A stretch of 64,000 nt of DNA from Diogma glabrata (taxonomy: Eukaryota; Arthropoda; Insecta; Diptera; Cylindrotomidae): positions 223,428,996-223,492,995 of the forward strand of contig OY856188.1 of assembly GCA_963693315.1 (NCBI GenBank). Direction: 5' to 3'. Below are positions 22,544 through 35,432 of the stretch, piece by piece (position 1 is the first letter of the stretch; each line of letters opens with the position of its first letter). The translations under genes were made by a program, and so were the position numbers. Under the pieces are notes generated by a model. The model did no database searches, had not been told where the DNA came from, and was given only the letters and a program-made list of their open reading frames with translations.

Positions 22544-24892
22544 TTTAGTCCAGGAAAATTAGTCAAATAAAGGCAAATATCTCGGAATGAGAGATAGTCG
22601 GCTGTAAACTTGTATAAACCTTTATTTTGGCACCCTAAATCTTGTCTCGAAACCTACTTATCGTAGGGTGTCCGCGTCTTCAGATTTTCCAAGGTCAAAG
22701 GTAAAAAAATCGATTTTATACACATTTATTGCAAATATCTCGTTTCCTATGGGCTTTATGCTATTTGTATATATAATAAATATTGTAGAGGATTAAATTC
22801 TCTACAACTTTTGTTTAAACATTTTTTTATATATTGAACCATTTTTGAGATAGAGAGCAGAGCGCGCGCAGTGTTTAACTATTTAGAGTATCATTCGAGG
22901 TCAACCTGTAGTCTCAATTTAAAACATGCTGTATAAAGTTTATAAACTATTGATAAATATATGATTCTAAATAATTTGCATTTTTTATTAACTATTACGT
23001 TATAGTTAATATTTTTTTCCATAATTCAGTATATATTCATTTAATAACACTTACCTACTCGTGTAATTATAAAGTTATTAAGGGAAATACTTTAATTATT
23101 TTTTAATTCTAATATAATTTATACTATTTACTTCCTAACTAAATAAAAAGAACAGAATTAAATTTTTAATTAATGTTTTTATTGAAAAATACCGTTCCAT
23201 ACATATATGAACGTTGAAATTTAAAAATTGAATAATAATAATAAAAAAAACTACAAGTTCTAATTTCAATTTTCTTCTTCTTCTTCATCATTGTCTTCCA
23301 GTCGCTGTAAAATTTCAAATTCCTCTGTGTTCTCGTCTTCAACGTCATTTGTCTGTTCTTCCAGGATTTCGGGATCAAAAGTACCGTCTTCATTGATATC
23401 ACTCTGATATGGTGAAGCATTAAGACAAGCTTGCCCATTACACTGCCCCTGCCCGCAAGCTAAAGAGCACTGCAACCCTGCTTTCCTGCATCCACATCGC
23501 CAACCACAACCATTCTTGCAGTTGCAGAATATTGTGTTAATCAATTCCTCCGGAGCTGGTGGATTCATTGTCATAACAGGTTCCAGGACTTCATCACGCA
23601 TTATCCAACCCCAATTCTGGGGTTCTAAGTCATGCCCTAACCAAGTCTGAACTTGATAATAAACACGCTTGAAATGTTGGTGAGCTGCTGCACTCGTTGG
23701 TGGAAGATTTGATAACTGCACAGGTTTATGCAGTTTTGTTAATTTGATGAACTGTGCATAGCGAAGACGATTGATACAGTCCTCAGATTTTGGAGCATTA
23801 TAGATTGCCAACAAGGTTCGCACTCCATTCTCAAATAATGATTGAACTGGGCAATTTCCTTCTTCAAATGCTGCAGCAATTTGATCCAAATTCGGAAGTC
23901 TCTCTAGTGTTTTTACAAAAGTTTTTTTTCCTTTTCTAAAGAGCGCAGAAGTCGTGTCACAACCACTTATTGCGTGCAGAAACAATATGTGTTTTTTACA
24001 ACGAGGATATTTATCAAAACTTTTGGAACAGTATATTTCAGTTTTTACATTTCCTTTGCCAACTTTTTTAAAGAAAATTTTTGTTGATGAGATATGGTAC
24101 GCCCAATTAAAATAACAAGTAAATCTATATCTAACAATGGTTCCGTTATGTCAATTGTTTTGTTTCTATGCTATCTATGATTTACATATTTTAACATGCT
24201 GACAAAAACTTTAGCAGGCAAACTGGAAATTAATCGAAATATTTTACTGTCGCGGATAAAATAGCATCTTGTATTCGCATAGGATGATGGCAATCCTTCA
24301 CTCGAATGATTCCCTCCACTCGCTTCGCTCGTTACGGGAAATTTAATCCTCGTGAGAATTGCTATCATTCTAAGCTCATACAAGAATTTACTATTTCCTT
24401 AATAACTTTATAATTACACGAGTAGGTAAGTATTATTAAATGAATAGATACTGAATTATGGAAAAAAATATTAACTATGCGTAATAGTTAATAAAAAATG
24501 CGAATTATTTAGAATCATATATTTATCAATAGTTTATAAACTTTATACAGCATGTTTTAAATTGAGACTACAGGTTGACCTCGAATGATACTCTAAATAG
24601 TTAAACACTGCGCGCGCTCTGCTCTCTATCTCAAAAATGGTTCAATATATAAAAAAATGTTTAAACAAAAGTTGTAGAAAATTTAATCCTCTACAATATT
24701 TATTATATATACAAATAGCATAAAGCCCATAGGAAACGAGATATTTGCAATAAATGTGTGTAAAATCGATTTTTTTTACCTTTGACCTTGGAAAATCTGT
24801 AGACGCGGACACCCTACGATAAGTAGGTTTTGAGACAAGATTTAGGGTGCCAAAATAAAGGTTTATACAAGTTTACAGCCGACTATCTCTCA
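22544..24892. mobile_element. Long-TIR DNA transposon, C-terminal gene remnant inside
   Basis: Arms of about 0.5 kb (22588-23090 and 24393-24892) are reverse complements, starting TGAGAGATAGTCGGCTGT. The left side continues outward to about 22544 (TAGTCCAGG…ATCTCGGAA) in a way that matches the outer TIR of the element at 27729. The right end has lost this outer part. The arms share many blocks with the 27729 element (AGGTCAAAGGTAAA, TGTAGAG, GAGCGC, AGGTCAACC), so both are one family. The interior carries a cysteine-rich protein remnant on the minus strand. The superfamily is not certain. An XPG-like nuclease fold with long TIRs suggests Academ-type elements. Confidence 0.8.
23266..24165 (-). 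pseudogene. PIN/XPG-like plus Cys-rich transposon protein, C-terminal part
   Basis: The uninterrupted frame encodes HAISGCDTTSALFRKGKKTF, which resembles the XPG/FEN1 helix-hairpin segment (GCDxxxxxxGxG). It then has LPPTSAAAHQHFKRVYYQVQ with WGWIMRDEVLEPV, and a cysteine-rich block (CNCKNGCGWRCGCRKAGLQC and CSLAC…C), ending in an acidic tail. The frame stays open about 45 codons upstream of the Leu before FLHAISG, without an ATG. A frameshift near 24110 then leads to LLDIDLLVILIG, which looks like the acidic β-strand of a PIN-like nuclease. I know this protein type as a widespread uncharacterised arthropod family. The upstream two thirds are missing. Confidence 0.7.
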
Positions 24893-24900
24893 GTGCAAAA

Positions 24901-26830
24901 ATTATAACAATATCAAAAAATGAAACATTTCTTAAAATTCCAAAAATTATAATAAAATTAAAAATTTAAAATTTTTCAAAATTCTTAAAATATTCCAAAA
25001 ATTCTTACAAAATCAAACCTCAAAATATGGAGGGGCTGAGATCTCACAGCTCTGAAATATCAAGACTTCGGTCTGGGTTAAGAATTTTGATATAGTTTTC
25101 GGCAAAAAACTTTTATGAGGACATGGTTTTTAGTGTTTTCATTTCATTTCAAACAAATAATTAATTTTATTTTTTTCCAAAAAATTGGGTAAAAAAATAA
25201 ATAAAAATCTTTCTTTTGGCACACTTGACAACATTTTTTTGACAAACTTATAATGCAATAATCTAGATTTTGATCTCACATATCAATTCCGACCAACAAG
25301 ATTTCTCCAAATTCAATGTTCCTACTCGTAATCACTTAAAATGAAAGTTTTATAAGCAAAAAATATGCAAATTTGCTTGTTTTGACACACTTGACGATTT
25401 TTTTTACACACTTCCGGTACAGTTATCGAACACATGGTCCTTTCGGCTTTTCCCATTGAGTAAACCTATTTTTAAAAAAATATTTTAGAAATCCGTCCAG
25501 CGGTTTTCTAGATTTCGTAGGTTGTGACGGACGGCCGACCGGCCGACAGACAGGCATACAATTTTTTTTTGCTTTTTTAGAATCAGTAGGTCGTCCTAAA
25601 ACGTCGAGAAATGCCAAAAAAGTGGGGGTAAGAATTTCACTTTTAGCTCATGGTAACACTTAGGTCTTTCAGAACGAAGTAACTTTTTTCAAAATTCTAA
25701 AAATAAATCTATAAAATTCACAAATTCAAAAATTCTATTTGTTTTCAAAATTCTAAAAGTATTGCAAAAATTATAACAAAATCAAATATACAAACTTTTT
25801 TCAAAATTCCAAAAATATTTCAAAAACTACAACAAATTCAAAAATTTTCTATGTCGAATTTCATGTAAAATTACATTTACAAAAAATTGGCTAAAAAAAT
25901 AAATGAATTCATTTTTTTGACACACCTGACAATATTTTTTTGACAAACTTATAATGCCATAATTCTTTATAGTAATAATAAAATTTCATGTCATACAAAT
26001 AATCAATTTTATTTTTTCCAAAAAATTGGGTAAAAAAATAAATAAAAATCTTTTTTTTGACACACTTCGACAATAACTTTTTGACATACTTATAATGCAA
26101 TAAAATCTAACATCAAAATTTCTCCACATTCCATGTTGCTACTCATATTCTCTTAAAATGAACATTTTTTAAACAAAAACAATGTAAATTTTCTTGTTTT
26201 GACACACTTCATGTCTCATATTTAATGTTCAATTACATTTCATGTCATCCAAATAATTACTTTTATGTTTTATATATTTCTAGTCGAAAACCGAAGAAAT
26301 GTCTCCCATAATATGTTTCTCAAAAAAATTGGAAAACAAAATATATGAAAATCAATCTTTTGACACACTTAACGATTGTTTTTGACATACTTCTAAAACA
26401 ATTATCAAGGTCCTGATCTTACATACATTGACATCCATCCAAATTTCTCCAAATTCAAGTTTACTACTCATTATCACTGAAAATAAACGTTTTTTAAGGC
26501 AAAAATATGAAAATTTGCTATTTTTGACATACTTAATGATTTTTTGACACACTTCCGGTACAGTTATCAAACACATCGTCCCTTCTGACCTGCGCATTGG
26601 ATATACCTATTTTTAGAAAAAATAATTTTTCCCTCCAGCGGTTTTCTAGATTTCTTAGGTAATGACGGACGGACGGCTAGCCGGCAGACAGTCATACATT
26701 TTTTTTTGCTTTTTTAGAATCAGTAGGTCCTAAAACGTCGGGAAATGCCAAAAAGAGGGGGTAAGAATTTCACCTTTGGCTCATGAATTCAATACTTTGG
26801 TTTTTTTCAAAACCGAAGTAATTTAAAATT
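24901..26830. repeat. Partial copies of the 51-54 kb foldback family
   Basis: 25026-25140 (GGCTGAGATCTCACAGCTCTG, then TTTTCGGCAAAAAACTTTTATGAGG) matches the spacer of the big foldback at 52258-52360. 25187-25560 and 25870-26720 match its right arm: repeated TTTGACACACTTGACAACA and TTTTGACAAACTTATAATGC units, the CTTCCGGTACAGTTATCGAACACAT block, and GCGGTTTTCTAGATTTC followed by a GACGGACGGCC-rich tract. So spacer plus two tandem right arms are present, without the left arm. No coding content. Confidence 0.75.
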
Positions 26831-27516
26831 AGACCGTTTTACGCATTATTTTTATCAAAGAATTTGCAAACAATAGTGTGTTCATATTTTGTAGAAACGT
26901 TATTTTAGCCTCCATATTTTAGGGTTTTATCAATACTACTCCCTACAACTATGCACTGATTTTAATGTAACTTTGGTAAATGGTTTCAGTTAGCATGAAA
27001 TGGTTGATTGAGTGATTAACTTTTTTGTGCATTAAACATAGCGATGGTGGTCTACTTAACAACTGTTGATTTTTTTTATCGGTTAGCATATTATAACCTT
27101 CGTTAATGAAGCAATTTTGAAGTGATGTGTTTGAGTAGTGTTGGAGGGAGGGAGGGCCAGGCGTCTGCTGACAACATATTTACTTGACCCGTTTTCTATA
27201 AACGACTATGAATAAACTTGGTATTTAAGTTTTTCACCAGAAACACAATAGTTTTGTTATCGCATGTCTTGATTGAGTTAGGAAAAACATTTTGGTAGAA
27301 TTTTACATAACACAAACAGTAATTTTTTAGTTTTACGCTAAAAAGTGCAGGCCAGTAGTGTTGTAGAGCATCCCTAACACAGGTATGTTGTACATACTAG
27401 CAACAAGCGACAGCTTCGCAAATCCGGATTTCAAACAAAAATTAATTAAATTTTGTGTTACGATATGCGACCAACCAATAGAAGGAATATGTTCAGATTT
27501 CGTGTATGGCTTTGTG
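26831..27516. other. Spacer, nothing recognised
   Basis: No gene, repeat with ends or RNA was recognised. There is a short purine tract GGAGGGAGGGAGGG near 27143. Confidence 0.45.
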
Positions 27517-27728
27517 CAGTGTTTCTCAACCATTGGTCCGCGGACCATCGATGGGCCGCAGAAAAAGTTTAGTGGTCCGCGATGTTTTTTTATTTTTGTT
27601 ACCAGTTACAGTTTTATTTTATTCGAGCGCTTTTTTCACTCCCCAAATGTGAATACTAATTCACAAAGTACAATTTTTTTCTACGTTAGCATATAAAATT
27701 TCTATTTTCACGCAGGCTTAATCCCTTG
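27517..27728. mobile_element. hAT left end (CAGTGTTTCTCAACC), truncated
   Basis: CAGTGTTTCTCAACC followed by ATTGGTCCGCGGACC and GGTCCGCGATG is a typical hAT terminal and subterminal sequence. No matching right terminus was found nearby. The sequence is interrupted at 27729 by the next element, so this is a fragment. Confidence 0.7.
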
Positions 27729-28809
27729 TAGCCCAGTCATTTTAGCATAAAAAGGGGTCAACCTCGGAATGAGAGACAATAAGCTGAATGTTCGTATATA
27801 CCTTCATTTTGGGGTTCTAAATGTTGTCTCAAAAGTCTCATAAAATCTCGTGTCTACATCGTAAGTTATTCAAGGTCAAATGTAAACAAAAACAGTTTTT
27901 CGCGATTATCTCGGTGTCTATTGCTCCAATTATGTTAACATCTATGACAGAAATTGTAGAGCATAAAATTTGCCACCAATTTTATTAGAAATATTTTTTC
28001 ATGCGCTCAATCGTTTTTGCGATAGAAGGCGGTGAGCGCACAGCGCTCAGCCATACGTACTGTAATGCAAGGTCAACCGTGAATATTAGCTTGAACTTTG
28101 AATAATTGTCGTTTGTTCTCGTTTCCGATCTCGGCAACGACGGACGTAAAATTTGGAAAATTATGGTTGATTTGTGTTTTATTTGTGAGAAACCACTTGC
28201 AGAAGGGGATTTTTATTATGTGATGCGGGGCTTGAAAACTTAAAAAACTACAAGTATCGATTGAAATGATGGTCACATAGACTTCTTAAATATTTTAACT
28301 TCTCTGAATGTGCACGTTGTGTGTCGAAAAGTGTACATCTGTAAAATTTCCATAGTGGCAGCGAAACGACGCTTAGAAGGAGATCAACCTTTATTATCAC
28401 TCAGTGTACCTCGTAGAAGAAGGAATGAAGTGTTTGATTTAAAAAAACTATGTTTATTTTGTGACCAAACAGTTGATGCAGCACCAGATTCAAGAAAAAA
28501 AGAAAACTACTTTACCGCCCTCTATCGCAAAAACGGCTGAGGGCATGAGAAATTGTTTCAAATAAAATTTTTTGCAAATTTCATGCTCTACAATTTATAT
28601 ACTATGTGTTAACGTCATTGGAGCAATAGAAACCGAGATAATCACGAAAAACTGTTTTTTGTTACCTTTGACCTTGAATAACTTACGACGCAGACTCGAG
28701 ATTTTATGAGACTTTTGAGGCAACTTTTAGAACACCAAAAGAAAGGTATATACGAAAATTCAGCTTATTATCTCTCATTCCGAGTTTGATCGCTAAAATG
28801 ACTGGGCTA
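27729..28809. mobile_element. Long-TIR DNA transposon, N-terminal gene remnant, TSD TTG
   Basis: The 1081-bp element begins TAGCCCAGTCATTTTAGC and ends with its complement, flanked by TTG at 27726-27728 and 28810-28812. Its arms (27729-28070 and 28500-28809) contain CTCGGAATGAGAGA, AAGGTCAAA, CTATTGCTCC and GAGCGC blocks shared with the 22544-24892 element, so they are one family with different internal deletions. The interior holds the N-terminal part of the presumed transposon protein. Confidence 0.82.
28163..28540 (+). pseudogene. Transposon protein, N-terminal zinc-binding part
   Basis: Starts ATG and reads MVDLCFICEKPLAEGDFYYV, then RGLKT, two in-frame stops (TAA, TGA), and then GHIDFLNILTSLNVHVVCRK, CKISIVAAKRRLEGDQPLLS and VFDLKKLCLFCDQTV. 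The paired cysteines (CxxC, …C, …CxxC) and the RGLKTL / LNVHxxCRKxY pattern match the N-terminus of the arthropod protein family whose C-terminal part has the HAISGCDTTS motif. All segments are in one frame apart from the two stops. It runs straight into the right TIR, so the middle and C-terminus are deleted. Confidence 0.65.
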
Positions 28810-28975
28810 TTGTGAATATGTTTTTTCAACTAGTGTCAAATCATTTTCGCTAAATGATAAATTGCTCTAGCTATGGTATTTTCATGTAATTTTATTAATG
28901 TTCTTAAATCAACCAGTTTTTAAGCAATGAAAATATTGAATATTATTATTATAAATATTGAATATTATTTTGAAT
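28810..28975. repeat. Fragment of a repeat shared with 34555-34650
   Basis: TTTTTTCAACTAGTGTCAAA, ATCATTTTCGCTAA and CTATGGTATTTTCATGTAAT recur, reverse complemented, at about 34555-34650. The ends were not defined. Confidence 0.5.
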
Positions 28976-30378
28976 GATTGGTTTTTGAGAACAATTAAGC
29001 TTAAGTACATATTGGAAATCACTTGAATTTTGCAATTCGAAATAACTTTTCATTTCCTCTAAAATTCCTTTAGAAAAAATTTTTGTTGTGTTTCGTGTCA
29101 GAATTTGAACTACATTCATCAGAGACACATTGTTCAAATTCCGTGTGTCTTACACAACTTAGCCAAAGCGGCGATGACGAAACATATTTTTAATTTTGAT
29201 GTTCAGATAATTTCTAAATTGAAACTTCATCATTTTTCATATTTACTTAAGTTGAATTTTTCATCTATGATTACATATTGAAAATTGTATTTATTTGGTA
29301 TTTTTTGTATTAAATTTCTAGATATTACGATGTGTGAATTCATAGGATGAGAGAATATTTCGTTAACATCTAAGTCAGCATTCTAATCAACATCCTAAGT
29401 CACGAGTGTAAAGTCATTATTGATTGTTGCCAATCAATGCGAAACTTAATATCTGACGTAAAGTCAATATGTTGTTATATTTTTGGTTAGGAAATATAGA
29501 CAACATTAGGGAATTTTTAATTTCAGATTGGTTTTTGAGAACAATTAAGCTTAAGTACATATTGGAAATCACTTGAATTTTGCAATTCGAAATAACTTTT
29601 CATTTCCTCTAAAATTCCTTTAGAAAAAATTTTTGTTGTGTTTCGTGTCAGAATTTGAACTACATTCATCAGAGACACATTGTTCAAATTCCGTGTGTCT
29701 TACACAACTTAGCCAAAGCGGCGATGACGAAACATATTTTTAATTTTGATGTTCAGATAATTTCTAAATTGAAACTTCATCATTTTTCATATTTACTTAA
29801 GTTGAATTTTTCATCTATGATTACATATTGAAAATTGTATTTATTTGGTATTTTTTGTATTAAATTTCTAGATATTACGATGTGTGAATTCATAGGATGA
29901 GAGAAATTATCTGAACATCAAAATTAAAAATATGTTTCGTCATCGCCGCTTTGGCTAAGTTGTGTAAGACACACGGAATTTGAACAATGTGTCTCTGATG
30001 AATGTAGTTCAAATTCTGACACGAAACACAACAAAAATTTTTTCTAAAGGAATTTTAGAGGAAATGAAAAGTTATTTCGAATTGCAAAATTCAAGTGATT
30101 TCCAATATGTACTTAAGCTTAATTGTTCTCAAAAACCAATCTGAAATTAAAAATTCCCTAATGTTGTCTATATTTCCTAACCAAAAATATAACAACATAT
30201 TGACTTTACGTCAGATATTAAGTTTCGCATTGATTGGCAACAATCAATAATGACTTTACACTCGTGACTTAGGATGTTGATTAGAATGCTGACTTAGATG
30301 TTAACGAAATATTCTCTCATCCTATGAATTCACACATCGTAATATCTAGAAATTTAATACAAAAAATACCAAATAAAT
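28976..30378. repeat. Direct and inverted duplication block
   Basis: Segment A (28976-29355) recurs in direct orientation at 29526-29905 with no difference noticed by eye over 380 bp, offset exactly 550. Then 29902-30378 is the reverse complement of 29289-29764, so it includes the tail of A, the intervening 170 bp and the first part of the second A. The junction at 29902-29910 shares GAAATTATC with the source. The result is a palindrome with arms of about 476 bp around a 137-bp spacer. No coding content. Confidence 0.92.
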
Positions 30379-32059
30379 ATTATTTTGAATGTTATGTTGT
30401 CGATTTCTAATTTAATAGTGTATAATCAATATAGTTTATACTTCAGAATGATATAAAGTTGTTATAATGTCTAAGAAAACCAGAGCTTTATGAGAGGGCA
30501 TTATGAACCTAAGACGCTTGAAAACTTAATAAAATTATGTTTACTGTAGTTTTGTCTACAAAATGTAAATAAATTTTATTAAATTTAAGCTAATAAAAGA
30601 TTTTTCATTTCTTTAAAAATATTTAGCAACATTTTAATTATTAAATGTTCATTTAGTTTTCCAAAACTATCAAATTATTTTAAACGTCATACAATATTTT
30701 TGTCATACGCTACAAAATTTTGGAGAATTTGTTTACATAGCAACGTACAAACAACCATTTACAGCGGTATAGCAAATTAGTAGATGTAATTTAAATCTGT
30801 GCTGTAAACACTTTTCATTTTAAAAGCTTGCAACTAATTTGATATCTAGCCTTACTAAAAATCAATTTTTTTAAATATAATACTTCACGCTGGGAACACA
30901 ATTGCAAATAAAAATCTTTGATTCCTACACCGTCTCCTTTTCCCAAAAATTAATATACTATCTACTAATTTGATATGTCGCTGTAAATGCGGTATAATTA
31001 TTTTAAACTTCAAAATAGTTATTTTCTAGGCATACCAGGATACTTTTGTATTTTTTTGCATATCAATATAGGCTAACAAATTAAATTTTTTCTTAGTTTT
31101 TAGCTTATTAAGTGAAGCATAAAATCTTGTATGCACCACTGGGTATTACGCCCATCAAGCAACATCCATCCCTCGGGCCAGAGGCCCTCGGACTAGATTA
31201 CGTCGCTTTTCGGAAGCAATAACCTACAAAACGCTCTTGGTACATAAATAGCTATTATTGTTAACAATCGTTGAAAAAATTTCTTTTCCTATGCGAGATG
31301 AAAACGTTTTACATTTACGAATTTGTTTACGTAAATGTAAAACGTTTTCACTCACCAAAAAACAGCAAATTTACTTTTTTTAATACCGTTCTCAATCGTA
31401 TGAGTAAAATTTTAATTGTTTTAGGGAGTTGATTTTATTATTTTCTTCCATATCATATACAGAAAAAGAAGTACTTCTACGTCACTCTTTTTATTTATTT
31501 TAATAATAATACTTGCATAATTGGACAAACCATTCAGACAAATATTCTATTTTTATTTGTAATACGAAGAAAAGCAACAAATTTGAAGCAAAAATTAAAA
31601 GTGTGAGTAAACAGCTTTGAATTTTATTCTATTGCATGATTTCTGCGGTACAATATTAGTATTTTATTGGGTGTTAAATGATATATTTTATTTTTCGAGC
31701 AAAAGTTTACAAATTTGCGAGAAAATAAAATTCATTAAACACAATCCCAATACAACGTTTTATCCTGCCAACCGAGTAAAATTTATTAATTGAAATTAAA
31801 TTGTTTTAAAATTCATTAGCAAACCAAGTTAAACGAAAAAAAGAACAATGAATTTTGTTGTATAATTTTTGTACCATTAATTCTAAACAATTAAATAAAT
31901 TTTATTCAATTTCGATACCTATTTAATTGTTTGGTATTTCTAAAATGAAATAACCTACAATGAAAGACATCAAAGTTCTAACTACTAATGTTAATGAGAA
32001 TTGAGAAGCAAAAAAACAAACACGAAAGAAATAATGCTTTTCACAATGGAGAGTCTGCG
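30379..32059. other. AT-rich spacer with a small GC island
   Basis: 31140-31220 holds a GC-richer patch (CATCCCTCGGGCCAGAGGCC). 31301-31350 is a hairpin (GAAAACGTTTTACATTTACG pairs with CGTAAATGTAAAACGTTTTC). Short blocks such as GATATGTCGCTGTAAATGC at 30972 echo TTTACAGCGGTATAGC at 30759. No gene recognised. Confidence 0.5.
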
Positions 32060-32495
32060 TTTTTCAATATGCGAGAGTGGGACATAGGCATTAGTTTGAA
32101 TTTATTGTTTTTTGTATAATTAGAGCGAAAATGTTTTTGTTGATTTCTCTATGAAATAAAATAAAATTATTTATAAAATACAATCAAAAAACTTTATGTT
32201 TGAGTTCAATGCAATCAAATAAATTGTTTTATTGTGTTCTGCAGGAGTGAATAAAATTAACAGCTATTTATTTTATTCTATTAAGACCAATAACGCAAAC
32301 AATTGTGGTAAAAAACAAAAATAAACCTATATTTAAATACCAGAAACAATTTATTTGATTGTATTGCATTGTAAATAAAATTTTTGAATTTTATTTTATA
32401 AATAAAACCATATAAAATAACATGTTCTCTGATTGTATAAAAAACAATAAATTCAAATTAATGCGCATGTCCCTCTGTCGAATATTGCAAAAAAA
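32060..32495. repeat. Foldback element, about 190-bp arms
   Basis: AATATGCGAGAGTGGGACAT plus TTTGAATTTATTGTTTTTTG near 32068-32120 pair with sequence at 32428-32487. Inner blocks (AAAATACAATCAAAAAA, CAATGCAATCAAATAAATTG) pair with 32340-32400. Non-coding; ends approximate. Confidence 0.7.
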
Positions 32496-32556
32496 ACAAA
32501 GGTTAGTAAGATTAAATTGCATTAAAATTCCATTGTAAAAAAAACACAACTAACAT

Positions 32557-33000
32557 TTGGCGTGCATAGACCCTTTCGAATCGTTTTTTGTTTATTTGTT
32601 TTTCTTTCTGAGAAACCGTTGTTCTTCCCATAGACATACGAAACTTTTTCATTTGATTCAAAACTATACAATTATTAGTAGTTTGTTTTTAACCTACAAG
32701 AAAAAACCCTACCACAAACAGAAAATAGTTTCTCCCTACCTGCGACTGTATAAAAAAAGAAAATATTAACATTTTCTTTTTTTATAACCAAACATAGTTC
32801 AAGATTTTATTCAAAAAGTTTGTGGTATTAAATAAAAACAAATCCAAATGGAGAAAATAGAAATTGAATATGACGTAGCACACTATTTTTTATGTCTCTC
32901 TTTATACAATATTAAAATTATATTCTCTATATATTTATAAATGTAAACTCTAATATTTATATATACTCTGAAGTTTTACTAAGACCACGAGTGGACTAAT
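32557..33000. repeat. Dispersed repeat family O, copy 1
   Basis: Blocks such as TTTTTCATTTGATTCAAAAC, CTACAAGAAAAAACCCT and TATTTATATATACTCTGAAG recur at 38733-39555 (opposite orientation), 49495-50480 and 54480-54720. Open frames here are incidental. Confidence 0.7.
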
Positions 33001-35432
33001 TAACGATCTTTTACTCAAAAAACATCTTTTCACATAATGTTTGGATGTTAATATTTAACTTTATGTTTTATTTATTTCAAAATATTATATACCATTTGCT
33101 ACATTTCTCGACTAATCCAATTTATTATATTATTACTGTATCCACTCATCCGTAGACTCAAGCTTTGAATATTTAATAAATGTTTTTGTTTTTAATCAAT
33201 TCCATTTCACAGACACAAAATAATACAAAGATATAAAATATAAGAAATGAAAAAACAAATCGTATTACCATCACCCCTCGTTTTATAAGTTCAAAAATTA
33301 CACATTTTCTTTTCTTAATTTTTCATTTTCCAATCATGCTTTAATACTGCGACAGCATCGTTTCGCGTATATTACCGTATCCAAACAATTGGATTCTATT
33401 TAACTTGTTTATGTTTTTGTGTTTGTTGATTTTCAATTTTGAGGAAATCGTAGGGAAGGCGGTGGATTGTTTATTTTATTATTTATTCATGGTATTACAT
33501 TTTTATGATGAAACACGATGGTGAGCTGGTAAGTTTTTTAAAGCTTAAACGATTTTTTAAGAAGTAGAAACATTATGATTTTGAAAGATATGATTTTGTT
33601 AGCAAATGTTTTATATTTAATAGCACATTATATAACAGGGTTGAGAGTTGAGCTATTATTGACGGAGAACTTTTATATCGTGAGGCGCGTACGAGTTGTA
33701 CGAGTATGCCGTAAAATGCGATTTTACCAGAGTTTAAAACGCTCCTAATATCACTCCTTCAATCCGTTCTTTCAGACAGACTAACATTAAATAAATATAA
33801 CACTCCTAAATACAGAAGTGAAAATAATAAAATTTCGTTCTTGCTCCTATATTGAAATACATATTATTTGATTTCAAATACTCGAACATTTAATTTTTGC
33901 TAGGTAAATACTTTTTGAGAATATTTTATCCAATCTTTCATGTACATATATTTATAAAAATATATAAAAAGGACGACGAAAAGGTACCAATTTTCTTCTT
34001 TTGCAGAAAAGATATATAAGATAAATAAAATAAAAAACGTTTAGGAGCGGAATCGAAAAATTAAAAATATCACTCCCATGAGGAAGAGAGATGTTGAAAT
34101 TATAAACATTTTAATTTATGAATAATATTTGTAGGAGTAAAATGAGTGCCCGAATAAAATAAAATTGCAAACTCTGGATTTTAAGATTCTAAGATCGGGC
34201 GTAAAGTAGGCTATTTTTTCCTATTGAAATAACAATGTCTAAAATTATTTTTTTACTCCTTAAAGTGTAAATATTTTATATATCATACACGTAAAACTTT
34301 AAAGATAAATAGTACATTTTCCTACAAGAGATGTAAACATTGTTTTTGTTGTGAGTAAACATTTGTTCACGAGACGCGCCAGCGTCGAGTAAGACAAGTT
34401 TACGAATGAAAAACGTTTTTATCTCGCGTAGGAAATGAAATTTTTTCTACCATAGTATAAATACAAACGATATTTATTGTAAATTATTAAATTAGAAAAA
34501 GACAACATAATATTCAAAATTCCATTTTTATTTTTTCGTGGTTGCTTTGATTTAAAATCTTATAAAATTACATGAAATACCATAGCAACTACAATTTGTT
34601 AATTAGCGAAAATGATTTACACTAGTGAAAAAACCCATTATCACATGGGCTTAAGTCTATTGAAAATAGACTTTTCATATGCTACCGTAGAAAACAGATG
34701 CTTTATTCCTATTACAAAAAAACATACCTGAAATTTTTTTTGAGAAAATTGTTTAATCCAAGTTTTTTATTTTATTTGTTAGTAAATTACTATAAAGTTA
34801 AAATTAAATAAATTGGTTGCTAAAGAAATGTAGAAAAAAACCGACAAAAAATGCTTGAATTTAACAATTTTCTCAAAAATTATTTACAAAACATATCTAT
34901 TTAGCAATACAATATATCAAATACAACTGAAAAACAATATGTTTTAAATAAATTAATATAGAAATTTAAAAAAAAATTGTTTGCTATAGAAATTTAGGAA
35001 AATAAATATCAAACGACAAACTACTTGTATTAAACAATTTACTCCAAATTTGTTTACTATTTTGTGTAAATATATGTATTTTTTTATGCAAATAATTAAC
35101 GCCTCGAGCAACAATTTTACTCTCAAGCAAAAAAGACCTACTTTACACCCTTGGTCTTAATATATAAATAGCTAATTTTTGCTACTAACACTAATTATCA
35201 TATTCGATTTGATAAGATTTTGATATAAGTCATTTTCCATTTAATTTTTTAAATATCTTAAAATATCAAGTAGCCTGGCGGTTTAGTTTTATACAAATAA
35301 AACGAAACAAGGGAATGCAATTATTATTTGTTTGTTTTTTTTCATCAAATTCTATACTAATTAGTAATTACTTTTCGTTAGAGCAATTGAGGAAATAATG
35401 GCGATTTCTCAGATCAGTAGTAAAATAATAGT
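33001..35432. other. AT-rich spacer with small repeat pieces
   Basis: 33637-33705 (ATATAACAGGGTTGAGAG, GAGCTATTATTGACGGAGAA, then GAGGCGCGTA) resembles 58969-59036. 34340-34460 carries CGAGACGCGCCAGCGTCGAG and an AAAACGTTTTTATCTCGCGT block related to the 31.3 kb hairpin. 35150-35290 recurs inverted at 40865-40985. No coding content. Confidence 0.5.

Noticed and set aside
28949..29137. 62-codon minus-strand frame
   Set aside because: Falls in the duplicated block; no motif, and AT-rich chance frame.
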